Positions 25,530 to 34,765 are shown, counted from the stretch's first letter. The stretch is DNA of 64,000 nt from Pseudomonas sp. CFBP13508 (GCF_005233515.1 NZ_QFZZ01000003.1:525259-589258), one strand, 5' to 3'. Numbers and translations: made by a program. The notes: generated from the letters alone by a model not told the origin.

Positions 25530-26033
25530 TCAGGCGTCCGGGGCTGCGGCGTTCAGGCCCAGCTCACCGAGTACGCGACCGCGGGATTCGTCGTCGGCGA
25601 GCACGCCTTCGATCGCTTTACGGAACGCAGGTGCGTTACCCAGCGGGCCTTTGAGGGCCACCAGCGCATCGCGCAGTTCCATCAGTTTTTTCAGCTCAGG
25701 CACTTGCTCGACCAGGCTGGCCGGGTTGAAGTCCTTCATCGAATTGACGCGCAATTGCACGGCCAGCTCTTCAGCCTCGCCATCTTCCTGCAGACGGTTC
25801 GGCACACTCAGCGTCAGACCCAGCTCTTGCTTGGCCAACACTTCGTCGAAGGTCATCTTGTCGATGCTGATCGGCTTGCGATCTTCGATTTTGCGATCGT
25901 CCTTGCGGTGGGTGTAGTCACCGATTGCCAGCAGCTTCAGCGGCAGTTCAATCTCTTCCTGAGCTCCGCCGGTGGCGGGTTTGAAGGTGACGTTGATGCG
26001 TTCCTTGGGGGCTACCGAGCCTTCTTTGGCCAT
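25530..26033 (-). CDS. tssB: Type VI secretion sheath small subunit TssB
   Basis: The 167-residue product is TssB/VipA, starting MAKEGSVAPKERINVTF. The ATG at 26033 has AAGGAG 7 bases upstream; the open frame extends further but the extra part does not resemble TssB. It pairs with TssC to build the sheath. The gene is 32 bases after tssA. Confidence 0.96.
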   Translation of the reverse strand: MAKEGSVAPKERINVTFKPATGGAQEEIELPLKLLAIGDYTHRKDDRKIEDRKPISIDKMTFDEVLAKQELGLTLSVPNRLQEDGEAEELAVQLRVNSMKDFNPASLVEQVPELKKLMELRDALVALKGPLGNAPAFRKAIEGVLADDESRGRVLGELGLNAAAPDA

Positions 26034-26065
26034 GGCTTTTCTCCTTGCGGTTGTGGCCCTGGGGC

Positions 26066-27628
26066 CTATTCGAGTACCACTTCGAGGTCGAGGTGGCACA
26101 GCCTGCGATAAATCTCTTCCTTGCTTTCACGTACGGCGTGGTTCTGCGGCAACAACTCGCAGCAACTGTGCAGCAGGTGCAGCACTTGCAATGCAAGATC
26201 GGGCTCCCAGGCGTGCAGGCCTGAGTCCTGTAATGTCTGATCGAGGGTTTCGAGCTGGTTCTTGGCCAGTTCGTATTTCTTGGCCAGGAAACACAGCCGC
26301 GCGAGGGTGAACTGCCAGAAGAAGCGTTCGCGGCCACCGTGGGCCGATTGCAGACCCTGCTTGAGAATCTGCACGGCCGGCTTCAAACCTTCCTTGCGCA
26401 GGATCGGCTGGACTTCCTCGAGGGCTTTTTCCCACGCCGGCTGGGTTTCGACGTTCTCGCTTTCGACCTTGCGCGGCGCGCTGGCGCTTTGCAGGTGCGG
26501 CATGACGTTGGCGGCGATCCACGCCCGGGTGGACGGATCGGCAAACGGCGCGCCGTCATGGAAGCGCAACTCGATGATGCCCGGCAGGCGCTGAATCAAA
26601 AGCGCGAAGTGGATTTCCACTTCGCGCATGGCCAGCTCGGCGTTGAGGTTCTGGAGACATTCCCAGACCATCCTCTGGCCATCGAACCAGAACGGCGCCT
26701 TCGCCAGGCTCGCCTCCAGTTCCACCAGCAGGTCGGCGTATTTGCCCTGATCGAAACGGTCCTGATAGAGCTTGAGCTTTTCCAGCGGCAGACCGCGCAG
26801 CACGGTGATCTGCTCGGCGTTGCGCTCGGGCACCGCGTCGATGGTCATCCACAACAGCGTGCGATTGAGGCGCAGGGCACGCAGGTCGGTGGCTTTCTGT
26901 TTCAGCCACCAGGCACACAATGGCCGGGCGCTGTCCTGCTGGGCGCGCAGGGCTTTGTGCGCATCCCGCTCGTTGTCGATCGGCGCGCCGGGGGTGAGCA
27001 GTTGGGTCGCGGCCTGCTTGACCTGCGCCACCGCCGCGCCCACCACGCCGGGCGCCGGCTGGTTGTCGGCGGCGCGCTGAATCATGGTTTTCAGGCGGCG
27101 GGAGATCGGCAGCAGCAGCGGCGCGTCATCGCCCAGGTGTTCAGTGCACGCGGCCTCAAGACCGGCCAGGTGCTCGGACAGCTGCCGGAACATCGGCAAC
27201 TGCTCTTTGATCGCAATATTTTCGGTGATGACCTGCTCGAGACGCGGCACCAGCCAGCCGATCGCGGCGGCACGGGTGCGGGGTTTGAGCGGGTGGACGT
27301 CGGCCCAGTTGTTTTCCGACAGATGGTGCAGCAGACCGAGGCCGGCGAGCAGCCCGGGGAAGGATTCGCGCTGGTACAGCGACCAGGTCAGCCAGGCGCC
27401 GACACGCAGATCCTTGGATTGGGTACGCAGCAGATTTTCGCTGTTTTCGCGGATTTTCAGCCAGTCGATCTGCCCGCTTTCGTGCATCGACGAAGCCTTG
27501 GCCAGCTCACTTTCCAGCGCCTCGAATTCGCTAGAAAAACGAACGTCTTCGCCCGCGAAATTCTCTTTGGAAACAGAGACTTTTGCGAGTTCGAGGTAAT
27601 GGGCGGAAAGTTTGCTTGAGTAGGACAT
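26066..27628 (-). CDS. tssA: Type VI secretion protein TssA
   Basis: The 520-residue product has an ImpA N-terminal domain (about 15-125) and a C-terminal VasJ-type domain (from about 395), a layout of long TssA proteins. TssA guides baseplate docking and coordinates tube and sheath growth. AAAGG lies 7 bases before the ATG. It is the first gene of the leftward cluster, so the promoter should be in the 701-base gap to its right. Confidence 0.94.
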   Translation of the reverse strand: MSYSSKLSAHYLELAKVSVSKENFAGEDVRFSSEFEALESELAKASSMHESGQIDWLKIRENSENLLRTQSKDLRVGAWLTWSLYQRESFPGLLAGLGLLHHLSENNWADVHPLKPRTRAAAIGWLVPRLEQVITENIAIKEQLPMFRQLSEHLAGLEAACTEHLGDDAPLLLPISRRLKTMIQRAADNQPAPGVVGAAVAQVKQAATQLLTPGAPIDNERDAHKALRAQQDSARPLCAWWLKQKATDLRALRLNRTLLWMTIDAVPERNAEQITVLRGLPLEKLKLYQDRFDQGKYADLLVELEASLAKAPFWFDGQRMVWECLQNLNAELAMREVEIHFALLIQRLPGIIELRFHDGAPFADPSTRAWIAANVMPHLQSASAPRKVESENVETQPAWEKALEEVQPILRKEGLKPAVQILKQGLQSAHGGRERFFWQFTLARLCFLAKKYELAKNQLETLDQTLQDSGLHAWEPDLALQVLHLLHSCCELLPQNHAVRESKEEIYRRLCHLDLEVVLE

Positions 27629-28329
27629 CCATGGCCTTTATTAAGGATTACAGTCATGCGCGCGAATGGAGTTTCAGCAACGCGGGACAGTACCGAAGAG
27701 CAGTTCAGCGACTCATCCAATTGAGATGTGCTCTTTCAAGTGGGCGCATCGTAATCACAATGATGGCCACTAGCAAGCATCTGATTAAACAACAAGACGA
27801 ACTGTTCATTGAGGTCTGTAGGAGATCGCCCTATATGTCGCAGGGGTTTCCCTGAGGCCGATTAATACACGACGAATTTTCCATGACCCTGTCAAACCCT
27901 TGACCCAGAGCCCTGCGCCACGGCCGGGCGAGTTTACCTTACGCTCGTACCCCCAAGCGGCGTGCAGCATGCCAAATTCAAAAAAAAATAGAAGTAGGAC
28001 ACTTCCGAAAATGACTGGTTTGCTTCAATAAGTTCTCCGTGACAACGATCAACGCAGAAAGTGCCACTATAATGATGGCATTTCATATTTCTGAAAACTT
28101 CCGAAATCCTTCAAACATTGCAAACTCGATAGTTATCGAAGCACCTGCCTACGGACACTTCCTTCATTCCGGACGACACTTTCACACCCGGAATACTCTG
28201 ACAAATGTCAGGGATACTTCTTACATCAATTAATTTGCCGCGCCGCTAGCTTGCCCTGGCAACTTTTCATGCGCGGCGATCAGGGAGGACGGCATCGCGC
28301 TTTGACTCACTTTGCTTAAGGACAAGCCC
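27629..28329. other. AT-rich divergent promoter region between the two T6SS operons
   Basis: These 701 bases separate tssA (leftward) from the second vgrG (rightward) and hold no gene I can support. They contain an A-tract near 27980, a partial sigma-54-like site on the minus strand (27959-27974), two copies of ACTTCCGAAA (28001 and 28097), two of GGACACTTCC (27997 and 28153), and the palindrome CTGACA-AA-TGTCAG near 28198-28211. The AT content suggests binding by H-NS-like MvaT proteins. Confidence 0.6.
27959..27974 (-). promoter_or_regulatory. Weak sigma-54-like site upstream of tssA
   Basis: On the minus strand TGGCATGCTGCACGCC has the GG and GC elements at the -24/-12 spacing (10 bases between), and TGGCA matches well, but the -12 half is poor (ACGC instead of TTGC). 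It is about 330 bases upstream of tssA. It is of interest only because the cluster encodes its own sigma-54 activator. Confidence 0.2.
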
Positions 28330-30354
28330 ATGTTCGGCAAAGGCCACTGCGCGCCATTCTCATTGCACATCCCGGCCATTCGTCACGACTTCAAGGTGCT
28401 CGCGTTCACGGGCACTGAAGCCATCAGTCAGCTGTACGCATTTCGCATCGAGCTGGTGAGCGAGCACGCGGATTTCGATCTGGAAAGCTTGCTCAGCCAA
28501 CCTGCGTTTCTGCAGTTCGGATCAGCGGGCGAAGGCATTCACGGGCGGATCGAAAACGTCATGCTCGGCGATTCAGGCAAGCGCCTGACCCGTTATGAAC
28601 TGACACTGGTACCGGCGCTGCATTATCTGCAACTGAGCCACGACCAGCGGATTTTCCAGCAACTGACCGTGCCGCAGATCATCGCGCAAGTGCTCAAAGG
28701 GCATGGCATCCAGGCCGATGACTTCACGTTCAATGTCGCCGCCGGTGAGCCTCGCGAGTACTGCACGCAGTACGGCGAAAGCGACTTCCTGTTCATCCAG
28801 CGCCTGTGCGCCGAAGAGGGTATTGCCTGGCACCATCAACATTCGCTCGACGGGCACTTACTGGTATTCAGCGACAGCCCGGTGTTCGCACGCAAATTGG
28901 GTACGACAGACTTTCGGGTTGATAGCGGCATGGTTGCCGAACACCCGGTCGTCAACCACCTGACCATGGGCTTCAACACCCGTACCAGCACGGTCACCCG
29001 CCGTGACTATGATCTCAAGCGCCCAAGCCTGCTGCTGGAAAGCCGCTTCACCGCAGAATTCACGCCGGCTCTGGAGGACTATCGCTATCCACTGTTGCTG
29101 AAGTCCGAGAAGCACGGCAAACAGCTGGCGCGTCAGGCCTTGGAGCGCCATCGCAGCGACTACCAATGGATTGAAGGCAAAAGCGATCAGGCGATTTTGC
29201 GCAGCGGTCACCTGTTCGAGCTGAGCGAACATCCCAGGGCCGAGTGCAACGAGTTGTGGCTGTTGGTCAGTCTCAGTCACGAAGGCAAGCAACCGGCAGT
29301 GCTCGAAGAGGCTTTCAGCAGCGAGGCGAAACCTGCCGATGGTTTTTCCCAGGGCTATCGCAATACCTTCAGGGCCATTCCCGCAGAGGTGGTCTACCGT
29401 CCGCCTTTGCCCGCGCCAAGGCCCTTGCTGGTCTGCCAGACCGCGCGCGTTACCGGGCCTCCCGGAGAAGAGATCTTCTGCGATGAGTACGGCAGGGTTC
29501 GTGTCGAGTTTCCTTGGGATCGCGCTGAACGCAACAGCGAAAAAAGCAGCTGCTGGTTACGCGTAGCGTCCAGTTGGGCAGGTGACGGATTCGGTGCGGT
29601 GACCATTCCCCGGGTCGACATGGAAGTGGTCGTGACCTTCCTGGAAGGCGACCCGGACCAACCGCTGATTACCGGCTGCATCGCCAACAAGGTCAATGCC
29701 GTCGCCCATCCCTTGCCGGCGAGTAAAACCCGCACGGTATTACGCAGCCAGAGCTCACCGCGCAATGGCGGCTACAACGAACTGTCGATCGAGGATCGCG
29801 CCGGGCAGGAGAAGATCTACCTGCGCGCGCAGCGCGACCTCGAGCAACTGATCCTCAACGACAGCCGCAGCCTGATCACTCGCGACCGCCATGAGCATGT
29901 CGGCAATGACAGCACCAGCCTCATTGAGGGCAGGGATTCGCGCACTCATCAAGGGCTGCGCAGCACCGTGATCAACGCCGATGACTTGTTGCAGGTCAGC
30001 GGCACCAGCAGCCAGACCCTGGGCGCTCTGGTGATCCAGGCCGGCCAGCAGGCGCATGTCACGGCAAGCAACGTGGTGATCGATGCCGGCATGAGCCTGA
30101 CGCTGTCAGCGGGCGGTCATCACATCGTGATCAATGCCGGCGGGATTTTCAGCAGCGTGCCCATCGTTCAGGGCGGAGCGCCACTACCGGGGCTCGCACC
30201 GCTACAGCCGCTACAGGCAGAGGCTGGCCTGGTTCTTCCGAGCAGCGCCACGCCGCTGTCGATCATCAACAGCGCCCGCCAGCAGGCAGCGGATTTTTGC
30301 CCGCTGTGCGAAGCCTGCGCGGCGGGTCTGTGCGAGCTGGGAGAAGTCGCATGA
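28330..30354 (+). CDS. vgrG: Type VI secretion tip protein VgrG with cysteine-rich tail
   Basis: The 674-residue VgrG has a gp27-like region, the OB-fold around GPPGEEIFCDEYGRVRVEF and a shorter beta-helix than the VgrG at 2881. It ends in CPLCEACAAGLC (spacing C-x2-C-x2-C-x4-C), absent from the other VgrG. I chose the ATG at 28330 for AAGGA 7 bases upstream; an in-frame TTG 18 bases earlier lacks a site. Its stop overlaps the adaptor gene start (ATGA). It probably carries the lipase encoded three genes downstream. Confidence 0.95.
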   Translation: MFGKGHCAPFSLHIPAIRHDFKVLAFTGTEAISQLYAFRIELVSEHADFDLESLLSQPAFLQFGSAGEGIHGRIENVMLGDSGKRLTRYELTLVPALHYLQLSHDQRIFQQLTVPQIIAQVLKGHGIQADDFTFNVAAGEPREYCTQYGESDFLFIQRLCAEEGIAWHHQHSLDGHLLVFSDSPVFARKLGTTDFRVDSGMVAEHPVVNHLTMGFNTRTSTVTRRDYDLKRPSLLLESRFTAEFTPALEDYRYPLLLKSEKHGKQLARQALERHRSDYQWIEGKSDQAILRSGHLFELSEHPRAECNELWLLVSLSHEGKQPAVLEEAFSSEAKPADGFSQGYRNTFRAIPAEVVYRPPLPAPRPLLVCQTARVTGPPGEEIFCDEYGRVRVEFPWDRAERNSEKSSCWLRVASSWAGDGFGAVTIPRVDMEVVVTFLEGDPDQPLITGCIANKVNAVAHPLPASKTRTVLRSQSSPRNGGYNELSIEDRAGQEKIYLRAQRDLEQLILNDSRSLITRDRHEHVGNDSTSLIEGRDSRTHQGLRSTVINADDLLQVSGTSSQTLGALVIQAGQQAHVTASNVVIDAGMSLTLSAGGHHIVINAGGIFSSVPIVQGGAPLPGLAPLQPLQAEAGLVLPSSATPLSIINSARQQAADFCPLCEACAAGLCELGEVA

Positions 30355-31199
30355 GCCCGGTCGAACAATGGTTGCACGCTCAGTCCCGCGCCGGCTGCGA
30401 ACTGTATCTGATGCTCGACACCGACGGCCAAAGCGCAGAGCACGCTGCGTTGACCCGCGACCTCGGCACCGAGCGGTTTCGTCCGCTCTACAGCGGCACG
30501 CCGGCCGAGTCGCTGGTGCCGATCGGCCCGCTGCTGTTGCAAATCGATACGGCGCAGCATCCCGCCATCCAGACCTTGCTCGCCACGCCCGAGCGCAATT
30601 GGGGCTGGCTGGCCAGTGCCCGTCACGTCGAACTTGATCTGCTGGCGGCGCATTGGCGCGAGCGCCTGATAACCGGCGAACGCCCGAATCAGGCGGTGTA
30701 CCGCGTGCATGACAACCGGGTTCTGGGCCGTGCGCTGGCGCACCTGCAACCCGAGCACCGCGCGGCGTTTCTCGGGCCATTCAACAGCGTCTGCTATTGG
30801 CACGCAGAGCGATGGAACGCCATCGACAACCCGGACCCCGGCCACCACCCGCTGCCGATGGATCCGCCGTGGCTGCACACGCCGACCCCGGAGCTGATCT
30901 ACGCCAACGTGCTGTTCGACAACACCCGCCGTTACCTGGTCGGCGAACACACCGAAGCCATGGCCACGCTGGCCGAACAGCTCGACGTCGATGAGTGGCT
31001 GTGGGGCCTGATTCAACTGACGCACTTGTGGGGCTGGCAACAACCGGAGCAAGTGCATTTCTTGCTGACCCGCAGTTTGCAGTTACCGGGATATCGGCCA
31101 GGCAAATCATGGCTGCCCAAACCCGGTGAAGATCCGGCGATGCATTTTGAGCGGGTATATCAGGAAGCGTTGTATTGGCAGGGAGAGGTAGGTCGATGA
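30351..31199 (+). CDS. DUF4123 T6SS effector adaptor (Tap/TEC type)
   Basis: The 282-residue product is a DUF4123-type chaperone, which in known systems binds an effector and loads it on a cognate VgrG without being secreted. The family signature region starts at ELYLMLDTDGQSA and continues with RNWGWLASARHVELD-like features. The ATG lies in ATGA with the vgrG stop. Placement between vgrG and the lipoprotein/lipase pair predicts the lipase as cargo. Confidence 0.88.
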   Translation: MSPVEQWLHAQSRAGCELYLMLDTDGQSAEHAALTRDLGTERFRPLYSGTPAESLVPIGPLLLQIDTAQHPAIQTLLATPERNWGWLASARHVELDLLAAHWRERLITGERPNQAVYRVHDNRVLGRALAHLQPEHRAAFLGPFNSVCYWHAERWNAIDNPDPGHHPLPMDPPWLHTPTPELIYANVLFDNTRRYLVGEHTEAMATLAEQLDVDEWLWGLIQLTHLWGWQQPEQVHFLLTRSLQLPGYRPGKSWLPKPGEDPAMHFERVYQEALYWQGEVGR

Positions 31200-31987
31200 G
31201 GAACTTGAAACGAGGGTTGCTGCTGAGTGGTTGCCTGGGATTGCTGGTGGGTTGTACGACGGTGAAGACCCCGAACACGTTTACGTTTGTTCCGGATTTT
31301 CCACTTGGATTCAAATATGAGCTGAAGGCTATCTACCTGCCCGCAGCGGGTGAAACCTGCCGCGTGCCAGGAAAGCCGGATTTCTGGGTGAGCTTCAATA
31401 AACCCACCATGGAATATGTAAACACTGCGGAAATCGAGTTGTACAAAACCATCAGCGATTGTCCGTTGGCGCTCAACAAAGTGGAAATCAAGGTCATCGG
31501 CTTTTATGGAAAAGGCCGAAGCAACTTCAGCATGGATTACGCCTCGATTTTCGTGCGTCCAGAGTTGCTGAAACGAATAAAGGGCACATTCAACGAGGAC
31601 GGCCTGGGTGAGTTTACAGGCGAATGCATGTGGTTTTTTCGGACAGTCAGCCCCAAGCGTAACCTAATAAAAATGTTGAGATGTAAAGGAATGGATCAAG
31701 AAGGAAATGTAGCCCGGAGCCGCCCTCATGGCGCGTACACACTGGATCAACTCCCAGGAAAAACCGTGAGGTTGAAAATAAACCTAGCGAATGAAGAGCA
31801 ACCTGGTTGGGGGGACACTTGGGTCCAGGTTCCTGGTGGCTGGAAGCGCTGTATGGGGGAAGGCTATGAGGACCAGCGTGGTTATTGCAATGGAAATTAT
31901 GAAGACTTCAGCACCTTCAGAATGGTGGATGGACGGATTTGCACCATCTATCCAAGTTGCAACGAAAACACGGACGAGACTCCATGA
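31196..31987 (+). CDS. Lipoprotein, candidate immunity protein for the adjacent lipase
   Basis: The 263-residue product has a basic N-terminus and a signal peptide with lipobox LVGC (Cys20). The mature part has several cysteines and no recognised domain. GGAGAGG lies before the ATG, which overlaps the adaptor stop (ATGA). Its own stop overlaps the lipase start. Periplasmic lipoproteins encoded beside T6SS lipases are commonly their inhibitors (Tli), so this role is inferred from position and localisation. GC content is lower than in the flanking vgrG. Confidence 0.8.
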   Translation: MRNLKRGLLLSGCLGLLVGCTTVKTPNTFTFVPDFPLGFKYELKAIYLPAAGETCRVPGKPDFWVSFNKPTMEYVNTAEIELYKTISDCPLALNKVEIKVIGFYGKGRSNFSMDYASIFVRPELLKRIKGTFNEDGLGEFTGECMWFFRTVSPKRNLIKMLRCKGMDQEGNVARSRPHGAYTLDQLPGKTVRLKINLANEEQPGWGDTWVQVPGGWKRCMGEGYEDQRGYCNGNYEDFSTFRMVDGRICTIYPSCNENTDETP

Positions 31988-34314
31988 ACGCTGAATCCTT
32001 ACCGACAAGCGTTACCACCTTTATGCAAGGTGATATCCACGCCTGCCCGATGCGCGGGCATTCGACCAGTTTTCAATTGGTGAATGAGTTCGGAGATGGC
32101 ACACCCTACGCCGGCTTGGCATATGAGATCACCGACTACGAAGATACCGTTCATACTGGAAAACTGGATGCGAAAGGCTGGGCAAAGGTAAACAACCACC
32201 ATTGTGGCCCGGTAGTGCTCAAGCTGAATAAGCCTTTTCAAGGAGCAGAAGCGCTGTATCGAGACTTGAGAAAAAGACTGGACTACCCCCTTCCCATCAC
32301 CGAACTCCAAGTCCGCGCCGAAAAAACCCGCTTCTTCCACAAAACAGGCACTCGCACCCAGGCAAACCCCGCCAGGGACCTGCCCGAAACCGACGCGTAC
32401 TGTCAGGTCGAAGTCAGTGAACTGGTAAAGCACATCGCCCACCTGCCACCACTGGTTGCTCGTCGCGACCCTCCGAAGAGGGCGGCGCACAAGCTCATGC
32501 GATCGGCGGCGAAGTCCAGAGACTTCACGCTCGTCGATAAAACTTCTGCGGATGGCGGACTGCACACAATCTTGAGTGCGGCGGAGATGGCCACCGTCGA
32601 ACTGGGGTTTTCCCCGCCGCCGCCCAAGGGCGTCGCACTGCTGCCGAACCAACACCATGTGCTGGAAGTACGGCCGATGAGAGCGCTACGGCCAATGCTG
32701 TCGACAGGCGACGCGTTCTGCGCGCTCAACCTTTATCAGCTGTCGGTGATGGCGACGCTGAGCTACACCGATTTCGGACAGGAACCCAACACTCAACCGG
32801 TGCAGACCGACACGGTAAGCTTTCCGGTACAGCCCAGCAGCGGCAACTGGTTCGGCCACGCGCTACCGCAGTTCGACGAGTTGTGGAAGGTCGATGACTC
32901 GCAAACGCAGAAATACTACCCACTGTACGAAGACGTGCCGTATTCGAAACGCTTGGAAGTGGTGCCGTTCGACCCGAACCTTTACCCCGAAGTGAATGAC
33001 CCCGCGTTGGGCGACGAACAAGAACACCCGGCCAAGTTGCACTGTCTCGATGACCGTAACAAAGACAACAGTACTGATACCCAAGCTTTCATCTGCCACC
33101 ATGACGAGTTGATCCTGATCAGCGTGCGAGGTACCAGTGAGATCTGGCCCGACGGCCGGCGTGACGGGGATGCCTATCAGGTTCCCTTTGCCGAAGGCGA
33201 AGGCAAAGTGCACCGCGGTTTCTACGGTGGCGCTTTGGCGGCTTATCCATTCATCGTGACTTATCTGGAAAAATTCTACAGCGGGCAAAAGCTGCTGATC
33301 ACGGGTCACAGTCTGGGCGGTGCAGTTGCACTGATCCTGTCCGAGATGCTGAGACGCAACCTGGAGTTCTCCCCGCAAATCGTGCTCTACACCTACGGCG
33401 CCCCCCGCGCTGGTGACACCACGTTCATCGAAAGCGCCAAAGCATTGGCCCACCACCGCATCGTCAATCAGAACGACCCGGTTCCGAGCGTTCCCGCCAC
33501 ATGGATGAATACTTTCGCCAAGCCTGGGCCGATGTACGCAACCAACGCCGTGGTGCTGGGCTTCAACCCGGTCGCCGGCCTCGGCCTGCTGATCTGGGGA
33601 ATCATCAATTTCTTTGGCGACGACTATGGGCATCACGGTGCTTTGCGCCATTTCATGCCCGTTGAGTTCGACAAGGACCACCGATCCTCCCTTCTCTGGG
33701 AGCCGGGTTGCAGCACGATCGTCGATCACGGCTGCGCCAAGGCCCTGCGCGCTACGAACGGCTTGCCCGAACGCGGATCGTTTCTGCGGCAGTTGTTCGA
33801 CCGGGGTCACCACTCAATGGTCGGCAGCTACATCCCCGGCTGCTGGGCCAGCTTGCGCCGTTGGCAGGAAGCACTGCAGCGCAAGCGTTCGCTGGTGACC
33901 AATCGCGAATTCGAGTGGATCAGCAGCGCCCTGGAGAATATTCAGCAACAGCTGCGGGCCGTTAAGCGCGATCTGCAAAACAACCACCGTTCTTACGTGC
34001 GAGAGCAGGAGCGCGCGCACAAGACGCTGATGCTCAATCAGGAAATAGACAAGATCAGCATGACCAAGGCCCGCCTGACAGCGCTGCGCAGTCAACGGGT
34101 CACCGAGGTCGACGTTTACGGCAGCTATGCCGACCAGCCCGAATGGGTCGAGGAAAGTTTGCTGCGCTGGAACGCCCACCCTGAAAACCTGGTTCAGGAG
34201 CAACTGGCGATGATCCCGCCAGCCGCTGAAGACCACGACGCCGCTATCGCCGCGATGACCGGAGGGCATGCGGTTGGCGCGCCGTTTCAGCTGGATATTG
34301 ATTCGATTGTGTAG
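31984..34314 (+). CDS. Class 3 lipase-type T6SS effector (Tle-like)
   Basis: The 776-residue product has an alpha/beta-hydrolase lipase (class 3) domain from about 330 to 565. The nucleophile elbow GHSLGG is at 441-446 (Ser443), with a likely acid at Asp498 (NQNDPVPS) and a His at 550/551 or 557. The N-terminal 80 residues hold GTPYAGLAY (39-47) and GKLDAKG (59-65), matching the PAAR extension encoded at 23073. The C-terminal 200 residues are predicted helical or coiled. No signal peptide is present, as expected for T6SS delivery. Phospholipase activity on target membranes is inferred; I cannot assign a Tle subfamily with certainty. Confidence 0.87.
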   Translation: MNAESLPTSVTTFMQGDIHACPMRGHSTSFQLVNEFGDGTPYAGLAYEITDYEDTVHTGKLDAKGWAKVNNHHCGPVVLKLNKPFQGAEALYRDLRKRLDYPLPITELQVRAEKTRFFHKTGTRTQANPARDLPETDAYCQVEVSELVKHIAHLPPLVARRDPPKRAAHKLMRSAAKSRDFTLVDKTSADGGLHTILSAAEMATVELGFSPPPPKGVALLPNQHHVLEVRPMRALRPMLSTGDAFCALNLYQLSVMATLSYTDFGQEPNTQPVQTDTVSFPVQPSSGNWFGHALPQFDELWKVDDSQTQKYYPLYEDVPYSKRLEVVPFDPNLYPEVNDPALGDEQEHPAKLHCLDDRNKDNSTDTQAFICHHDELILISVRGTSEIWPDGRRDGDAYQVPFAEGEGKVHRGFYGGALAAYPFIVTYLEKFYSGQKLLITGHSLGGAVALILSEMLRRNLEFSPQIVLYTYGAPRAGDTTFIESAKALAHHRIVNQNDPVPSVPATWMNTFAKPGPMYATNAVVLGFNPVAGLGLLIWGIINFFGDDYGHHGALRHFMPVEFDKDHRSSLLWEPGCSTIVDHGCAKALRATNGLPERGSFLRQLFDRGHHSMVGSYIPGCWASLRRWQEALQRKRSLVTNREFEWISSALENIQQQLRAVKRDLQNNHRSYVREQERAHKTLMLNQEIDKISMTKARLTALRSQRVTEVDVYGSYADQPEWVEESLLRWNAHPENLVQEQLAMIPPAAEDHDAAIAAMTGGHAVGAPFQLDIDSIV

Positions 34315-34408
34315 CGCCTGAACAACGGGCGGGCAAAACATGGCTGTGCCAGAATCCAACGCTCGAAAATGCGATCCCTCTACTACAACTGCCAAGGAGC
34401 TTCATTTC

Positions 34409-34765
34409 ATGGAATTGAAACCACTGTTTCTCGCCGCGCTCATGTGGCTGCCCATCACCCACGCGTCAGCGGAAACCCCACCATTGGACGGCCATTACTA
34501 CCTGACCGGCGCAATGGAAATGGGCGCCGAGTTGCTGTTGCGAAAGGACGGCACCTTTGATGCCGGTGTGGCGTATGGCAGCGCCGATGGCTTTGCCAAA
34601 GGCACCTGGAAAGTCGAGAACCAGACAGTAGTGCTGGAAAGCAAAACCAAGCCTGCCTCCAACAGCGATCTGGGCGGACTGTTCCAGGACCTGCAACTGG
34701 CGATCGAGCCAAACTGCCTGGCCGTGGATTTCGGCAACGGCAAGGCCTGCTTCCGACGCCAGTAA
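34409..34765 (+). CDS. Small exported protein of unknown function
   Basis: The 118-residue product has a signal peptide ending near ASA-ET (about residue 21), then a small beta-rich domain with GHYYLTGAMEMGAELLLRKDGTF and GSADGFAKGTWK, and one Cys pair. The look is that of a lipocalin-like or META-like fold, but I cannot name a family. AAGGAG lies 9 bases before the ATG. It stands 94 bases after the lipase gene and is probably a separate unit at the boundary between accessory and core DNA. Confidence 0.78.
   Translation: MELKPLFLAALMWLPITHASAETPPLDGHYYLTGAMEMGAELLLRKDGTFDAGVAYGSADGFAKGTWKVENQTVVLESKTKPASNSDLGGLFQDLQLAIEPNCLAVDFGNGKACFRRQ

Noticed and set aside
28053..28063. TGGCAC on the minus strand near 28060, as a sigma-54 site
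   Set aside because: The GC element is 2 bases too close to GG.
28257..28273. Sigma-54-like TGGCA...TGC upstream of the second vgrG
   Set aside because: GG and GC are separated by 11 bases instead of 10, and the -12 half is weak.
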